From Sulfuricurvum sp. (lineage in GTDB: Bacteria; Campylobacterota; Campylobacteria; Campylobacterales; Sulfurimonadaceae): a stretch of 10,677 nucleotides of DNA. This document shows, in pieces, positions 6,929 through 10,677 of the stretch (positions within the stretch are counted from its first letter, which is position 1; the number at the start of each line of letters is the position of its first letter). Location: positions 1 to 10,677 of the forward strand of contig DZBC01000052.1 in NCBI GenBank assembly GCA_022729835.1. Direction: 5' to 3'. Under the pieces are notes generated by a model. The model worked only from the letters and a program-made list of their open reading frames with translations, ran no database searches and was not told the DNA's origin. Both the position numbers and the translations under genes were made by a program.

Positions 6929-8348
6929 CCAGCAGCCTCATCAAATTCAGCGCACCTTCACTCACACCAGGCCATCCCTGCGCTGCGTAGGTGGTATCTC
7001 CGACATGGTAAAGCCCCGCAAATGGGGTGTCGTTGGAGGGAACACGCGGCAGGGTGTTGCGGATCGTCATCGCATGACCACCAAGCTGGCTTCGCCCGAT
7101 ATAGTGTTCAAAAGTCGAGGGGGTGGCAGAAAACAGATCCACAAATTGCTCCTTGCAAAGGCCTAGTGTATCACAAAGAAGTTGTATCAAATGTGCCTGC
7201 AACATCTCTTTGAAGTTTTCATAAGTAGGCACATTGAGCATCTGCCACCACCGAATGTCGGTATGGATGGAGGCGGTCAGGCTATAGTACCCCTCAGCGC
7301 TCATCAATCGGTCATCACGCTGTGAAAAGGAGACAAAGAGCGCTTTGGAGCGCGTCATGGGGATGGTCTGGGTGGTAATGATCTGATAGTGATGCGCCAA
7401 GGTAGCATCACTGCGGATTGTAGCATAGAGCACAAAGGCGCTTTGATCGTTGTTTCGTACCGCCAATCGGTTGTAGTAACGGCGGATTGAGGGATCTTCA
7501 AAGAGTTTGGCGGAATCATACACGGTCGTATTGAGAATGACTTTGGCGGCCTCGAAGTGTTCTTTGCCTGCGTGTAGCACATAGCGGTCACGGTGGCGCA
7601 CAATTTTCTCGATTCGGGTGCCAGTTATCTGATTTTTGACCTTACATGTAAGGGTATCAAAAAGTGCTCCCATCCCCCCGATGCTGTAGTGATTGGCGCC
7701 AAAGGTGTAGCCCAGCGCCAATGCCGCAGTAAGAAAGTTTACCTCTTCACTACGCGCCTGAGCGACAATAAGCAGTTGTGCTTCCAAAAAATCGAGATAA
7801 GCAGCACTGATCTCTCCAAAAAAATGCTCAATAAAGTGTCGTGCATTGACCGTAAGATAGGGTGCAAACCGCCATGCCAAGGGTGCAAAGCTGCACAGTG
7901 AACCCACCTTAGAAAAGAGTGAACGACCAGAATAGCCATATCCGTTAATATCATAAAAATCACGACCGATCTGCGCAATAAGATGCCAAAATTCGGCGTT
8001 TTTAGGATGGGGGTGAAGAGCCTGCAAGGCTTCGATAAAGGCATCTGGATCACGGTAACGTTTCACCGAAACGCCGTTTTGCACGATGACCAGTGCAGGA
8101 TCACTTACATGTAACGATGGTGTGACCCCCACCGCGTCGAAAAGCGCTTTGACATTTCGCCCCTCTTCATAACCGGCGAAGGTGGTAGCTCCTGCGTTGT
8201 AGCGCCTTTTTTGATGGGTAAAGGTACTACTGCAACCACCCAAATAAAGCTCTTTTTCGATCAGCGCTACATCATGCCCTTTAGCGCTCAGCAGTGCAGC
8301 CATGGCGCTTCCACCGATTCCCGAACCGACTACTGCATACTCAAACAT
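6921..8348 (-). CDS. CrtI/CrtISO-type FAD-dependent oxidoreductase
   Basis: The 475-residue protein belongs to the phytoene desaturase / carotenoid isomerase / retinol saturase superfamily of FAD flavoproteins. A dinucleotide-binding Rossmann motif opens it (VVGSGIGGSAMAALL, Gly8-Gly13, followed by acidic Glu31 in LIEKE). The family pattern GGCSSTF and RYNAGATTFAGYEEG follow near residues 38-63. The C-terminus has the FAD-contacting motif LYHVGDTTYAAQGWPGVSEGALNL. No signal peptide is visible. The substrate cannot be read from sequence: carotenoid, retinoid-like polyene, quinone or another hydrophobic molecule are all possible, and no other carotenoid gene is in the window. It is the first gene of a unit overlapping the LytS/LytTR pair and is divergent from the phytochrome. 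The Shine-Dalgarno before the ATG (AAGG) is weak. It contains two TTACATGTAA palindromes, read as L-T-C and L-H-V. Confidence 0.88.
   Translation of the reverse strand: MFEYAVVGSGIGGSAMAALLSAKGHDVALIEKELYLGGCSSTFTHQKRRYNAGATTFAGYEEGRNVKALFDAVGVTPSLHVSDPALVIVQNGVSVKRYRDPDAFIEALQALHPHPKNAEFWHLIAQIGRDFYDINGYGYSGRSLFSKVGSLCSFAPLAWRFAPYLTVNARHFIEHFFGEISAAYLDFLEAQLLIVAQARSEEVNFLTAALALGYTFGANHYSIGGMGALFDTLTCKVKNQITGTRIEKIVRHRDRYVLHAGKEHFEAAKVILNTTVYDSAKLFEDPSIRRYYNRLAVRNNDQSAFVLYATIRSDATLAHHYQIITTQTIPMTRSKALFVSFSQRDDRLMSAEGYYSLTASIHTDIRWWQMLNVPTYENFKEMLQAHLIQLLCDTLGLCKEQFVDLFSATPSTFEHYIGRSQLGGHAMTIRNTLPRVPSNDTPFAGLYHVGDTTYAAQGWPGVSEGALNLMRLLDA
7642..7651. repeat. TTACATGTAA palindrome, copy 6
   Basis: A perfect copy extended by its flanks to a 14-bp palindrome, CCTTACATGTAAGG (7640-7653). 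It lies in the FAD oxidoreductase gene and is read as Leu-Thr-Cys-Lys. Confidence 0.85.
8105..8114. repeat. TTACATGTAA palindrome, copy 7
   Basis: A perfect copy near the start of the FAD oxidoreductase gene, read on the minus strand as Leu-His-Val in PSLHVSDP. Confidence 0.85.
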
Positions 8349-8371
8349 CGCTTGCCTTTTTTATTTACGTC

Positions 8372-8377
8372 ATTTTA
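8372..8377 (-). promoter_or_regulatory. Candidate -10 for the FAD oxidoreductase-kinase-regulator operon
   Basis: On the minus strand TAAAAT lies 23 nt before the ATG, and a T-rich tract (GTTTTTAAGC) sits upstream of it in place of a clear -35. This resembles housekeeping promoters of Campylobacterota, which often rely on T-rich tracts. No experimental support. Confidence 0.35.
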
Positions 8378-8432
8378 GGTTTGTGCTTAAAAACTTGGTA
8401 GTGTCCGCGTGTCGGTTGGTTGCGTTTTGGGC

Positions 8433-8438
8433 TACAAT
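8433..8438 (+). promoter_or_regulatory. Candidate -10 for the phytochrome gene
   Basis: TACAAT within GCTACAATAT matches five of six consensus -10 bases. No convincing -35 is present at normal spacing. Transcription would begin near 8445, giving a very short leader. The start sites of the two divergent transcripts would be only some 80-90 bp apart, so one regulator bound between them could affect both. Confidence 0.5.
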
Positions 8439-8449
8439 ATCTCTTTTAC

Positions 8450-8454
8450 GGAGG
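8450..8454 (+). promoter_or_regulatory. Ribosome binding site deciding the phytochrome start
   Basis: GGAGG lies 2 nt before the ATG at 8457 and 5 nt before the ATG at 8460. The spacing favours 8460. It also argues against a GTG at 8409, which would put the -10 and this site inside the gene. Confidence 0.65.
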
Positions 8455-8459
8455 AAATG

Positions 8460-9929
8460 ATGCACTCAACACCAACCATGGCAGACCTGATACAAGGATG
8501 TGAAGCAGAAAAATTACACCTTTCGGGGGCGATTCAACCGTTTGGTTCCCTAATTGGCGTGCACGAAGGGCGCATCACCCACGCCAGTGCCAATTGTGAT
8601 ACTTTTTTACACCGTAGTGCGTCAGAATTGCTTGGAAGTTCACTGGAGTTACAATTTCCCATGCTCTTCACGCTGCTCGAGGAGTTTGCGCAGGAGACCC
8701 AACCGTTTCGCTATCAGGCGCTCCGACTCGACGACAAGCGTATCGAAGTCAAAATCAGCCGCTCCAATGAAGGTTATATTTTTGATATTGAATCATATCA
8801 CAACGACCCGGCGGCACTCTCTCATTTTGACAAGTTTGATCTCCTTTTCGCACCACAGCTCGAAATTGATCTTCCCCATTATTACACCCAATATGTCAAA
8901 TCACTCGCCAGACTCAGTGGCTACGATCGGGTTATGCTCTATCAGTTTCAAGAGGATTTCAGCGGCAAAGTCATCGCCGAAGCCACCGTCAAAGAGATTG
9001 GAAGCTATATGAATCTACGCTTTCCATCCTCCGATATTCCCAAAATCGCCCGCGACCTCTACATGCTCAACCCCTCACGCACCATCTGCAATACCGAAGC
9101 ACCCAGCGTCCCCATCCTCGCACTAGACGACACCCCGATCGATCTGACCTACTCTGATACGCGCAGCGTCTCACCGGTGCACGTGCAATATCTACAAAAT
9201 ATGGGCATCCATGCCTCTTTCTCAATCCCCATCATCATCAGCGGTGAGCTGTGGGGGCTTCTCGCGGCGCACCATCTCTCCTCAAAGCACCTCGCAAGCA
9301 GCACACGCCATCAATGCTCGAGTCTAACCAAAACTTTTGAGCTTGGTCTGAAAAACTTTTATGCCATCCACAAGATGCACTACTACGACGAGATCGAATT
9401 TTTGATTGGCAACATTATCAATTCTATCGAAAAGCAAAACTCTTCAGAAGCCAGCTTCTCTGCCAACGCCCATGCGATTATGAATCTCGTCGGCGCCAGC
9501 GGGTTTATCTACCTCGACCACCACACAATATTTAGCAAGGGAACCACTCCTAATGCCGAAGCGATGGAGCAAATCGACGACTACTTTCTCTCCAAACCTG
9601 AAGAGCCGCTTCTCCACTCCAACGCCCTGATGCATGATGGGATGATCACAGGACACTATCTGGGGCCACTAGGGGTGCTGGGGGCAAAGGTGCTTCAAAG
9701 TGGGCGATACAAACGGTGCTATTGGTTTCGCGATGAGGTCATCGAAGCGTACGAATGGGCAGGCAATCCCAACAAACCGGTTGTTGAAAATGCCGGAGCC
9801 CTTATGCTCTCGCCACGCCGCTCCTTTGAAAAATGGATCGAAGAGCGACGCGGTTACGCCAAAAGCTTCAATAGTTTTGAACGCTCCAGCGCCATGAAAT
9901 TTCTACGACAGCTTTCACGCCTCTTCTGA
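8460..9929 (+). CDS. Bacteriophytochrome photosensory module (PAS-GAF-PHY) without output domain
   Basis: The 489-residue protein is a red/far-red photoreceptor of the biliverdin-binding bacteriophytochrome family. Cys14 in LIQGCEAEKLHLSGAIQPFG is at the position of the biliverdin-linking cysteine. PAS spans about 20-120. GAF spans about 140-300, with PSSDIP (Asp192, family PASDIP), His241 in SPVHVQYLQNMG and His271 in GLLAAHH, spaced 30 residues apart as in DrBphP. PHY spans about 305-470, and its tongue carries WAG (433-435) and PRRSF (452-456). Every key chromophore-pocket residue I can check is present. The protein ends only about 35 residues after PRxSF, so there is no histidine kinase, GGDEF, EAL or other effector and it must signal to a partner. 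The divergent LytS/LytTR operon and the convergent EAL gene are candidates. No heme oxygenase gene is in the window. No TTACATGTAA copy occurs in this gene. Confidence 0.95.
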   Translation: MHSTPTMADLIQGCEAEKLHLSGAIQPFGSLIGVHEGRITHASANCDTFLHRSASELLGSSLELQFPMLFTLLEEFAQETQPFRYQALRLDDKRIEVKISRSNEGYIFDIESYHNDPAALSHFDKFDLLFAPQLEIDLPHYYTQYVKSLARLSGYDRVMLYQFQEDFSGKVIAEATVKEIGSYMNLRFPSSDIPKIARDLYMLNPSRTICNTEAPSVPILALDDTPIDLTYSDTRSVSPVHVQYLQNMGIHASFSIPIIISGELWGLLAAHHLSSKHLASSTRHQCSSLTKTFELGLKNFYAIHKMHYYDEIEFLIGNIINSIEKQNSSEASFSANAHAIMNLVGASGFIYLDHHTIFSKGTTPNAEAMEQIDDYFLSKPEEPLLHSNALMHDGMITGHYLGPLGVLGAKVLQSGRYKRCYWFRDEVIEAYEWAGNPNKPVVENAGALMLSPRRSFEKWIEERRGYAKSFNSFERSSAMKFLRQLSRLF

Positions 9930-10677
9930 GGCACTGTCTAAAGTCAAAAAACGCTCCCGAATCACACTCTTTTCCAGCGGGCAGGAAAAAAAGTAGCCCT
10001 GAAGATGGGTAGCGCCCATCCCTCGTAACATCTCTTGTTGCGGCTCTGTTTCCACCCCTTCGACAATGGTTTTGAGCATCAGCGCCTCACTCATCGCCAC
10101 CATCGCCTCAACCATTACCCGGGTACGCCCTTCTAGCTCCATACGCGATGTAAAACTACGGTCGATCTTGACGTAATCGACGGGGATGTTGTGCAATTGC
10201 GACAGCGAGGCAAAGCCGGTACCAAAATCATCCAGTAGCAGTTCACATCCGTGGCGCGAAAGATCGGTAATGCTAGAGAGTATCCTATCGAGATGCTGCA
10301 TGGCCGCCGTTTCGGTCACTTCAAATTTGAACCGCTCCAGCCCAAGGCCATACCCACGGGCAATATCGCTCAAACGCTCCACCAAGCGCTCATCAGAGAG
10401 CTGCAAGGCCGAGAGGTTGACCGCTACGGGATAAGGGAAAATATCCAGCGTATCGTTTTCAGCTACAAAAGCGCACACCCGATCAAAGATGGCTTCCCCG
10501 AGCAAAGCGATCATTCCCTCCTCTTCAGCCGTAGGTATAAACAGATCGGGATAGATCAAAAGACCGCGCTCATCCCTGATGCGTACCAACGCTTCGAGTG
10601 AATCCAGCTGCAGTGTTTGGGCAGAGTGCAAAAAACGCACCCATCCGGCCACCCGTGACGTTTTGATCCGGCCACCC
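9915..10677 (-). CDS. EAL-domain protein, c-di-GMP phosphodiesterase family (5' partial)
   Basis: The frame stays open to the right edge, so the start and any N-terminal domains are outside; a GTG at 10652 is probably internal. About 253 residues are visible, almost all EAL domain. Most catalytic and metal-binding signatures are present: EALVR, VNLSALQL (Asn), FEVTET (Glu), LLDDFGTG (two Asp), VKIDRSF (Lys), TIVEGVET (Glu) and HLQGYFF (Gln). This supports hydrolysis of c-di-GMP to pGpG. The usual Q-P-I/V motif some 12-15 residues before EAL is not recognisable; the aligned residues read R-F-L, so activity may differ. The gene is convergent with the phytochrome, and their 3' ends overlap by 15 bp. 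Whether a GGDEF or sensor domain precedes it cannot be seen. Confidence 0.9.
   Translation of the reverse strand, partial: GGRIKTSRVAGWVRFLHSAQTLQLDSLEALVRIRDERGLLIYPDLFIPTAEEEGMIALLGEAIFDRVCAFVAENDTLDIFPYPVAVNLSALQLSDERLVERLSDIARGYGLGLERFKFEVTETAAMQHLDRILSSITDLSRHGCELLLDDFGTGFASLSQLHNIPVDYVKIDRSFTSRMELEGRTRVMVEAMVAMSEALMLKTIVEGVETEPQQEMLRGMGATHLQGYFFSCPLEKSVIRERFLTLDSASEEA
10643..10677. repeat. 12-bp direct repeat, 23-bp period
   Basis: ATCCGGCCACCC occurs at 10643-10654 and again at 10666-10677, the last base of the window, so the repeat may continue outside. It lies inside the EAL gene just upstream of the recognisable EAL motif. The 23-bp period is not a multiple of three, so gain or loss of a unit would shift the frame. 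Confidence 0.6.

Noticed and set aside
325..8114. TTACATGTAA as a Crp/Fnr-family operator set
   Set aside because: It looks somewhat like half-palindromic sites of that family, but nearly all copies are deep inside genes and far from start codons, so a classic regulon does not explain them. Only the intergenic copy remains a candidate operator.
8409..8459. GTG start for a longer phytochrome (MSVGCVLGYN...)
   Set aside because: The added residues would be coded by the apparent -10 box and GGAGG site, and they introduce no family-conserved sequence. ATG at 8460 has the right spacing.
8460..10677. A broken phytochrome-EAL fusion gene
   Set aside because: The two reading frames are on opposite strands and converge, so no single frameshift or stop could have split one gene.

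Overview
The window looks like chromosomal DNA of a Campylobacterota (Epsilonproteobacteria) member with a roughly balanced base composition. The best evidence is the gene at 3583-4572. Its whole layout (short PAS-like N-terminus, H-box AAHLSHEIRNPIGS, G-box KGNGLGL) matches FlgS, the flagellar sensor kinase of Campylobacter and Helicobacter. Coding density is very high: ten genes, no gene-free stretch over about 115 bases, and overlaps at most junctions. There are no RNA genes, insertion sequences, CRISPR arrays or phage genes that I can support.

Layout. On the + strand, positions 1-4572 hold one tightly packed cluster: a phytase-like/esterase-like protein (5' end outside the window), an OmpA-family outer-membrane protein with two tandem peptidoglycan-binding domains, an M18 metallo-aminopeptidase with a TTG start, and flgS. 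Junctions are a 4-bp overlap, a 9-nt gap and a 17-bp overlap. This cluster meets, tail to tail at a shared TTAA, a minus-strand periplasmic YceI-like protein (4569-5135). Next on the minus strand is a three-gene overlapping unit, in transcription order: a CrtI/CrtISO-type FAD oxidoreductase (8348-6921), a membrane LytS-type histidine kinase (6928-5921) and a LytTR response regulator (5943-5248). Divergent from it is a bacteriophytochrome made only of the PAS-GAF-PHY photosensory core (8460-9929). This converges, with a 15-bp overlap, on a minus-strand EAL-domain protein (c-di-GMP phosphodiesterase family) that runs off the right edge.

How the genes may work together. The left cluster deals with the envelope, peptide turnover and the flagellar checkpoint. 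The right half reads as a possible red/far-red light locus: a photoreceptor with no output domain, beside an oxidoreductase plus two-component system transcribed as one unit and a c-di-GMP enzyme. The functional link is inferred from gene order alone.

The most striking non-genic signal is a 10-bp palindrome, TTACATGTAA. It occurs six times perfectly and once with one mismatch, on both sides of the strand switch. Five perfect copies and the near-copy lie inside genes; one lies in the yceI upstream region inside a larger inverted repeat. Chance expectation for a given 10-mer in this length is about 0.01. It behaves like a highly iterated palindrome of the HIP1 kind, and I do not recognise it as a described element.
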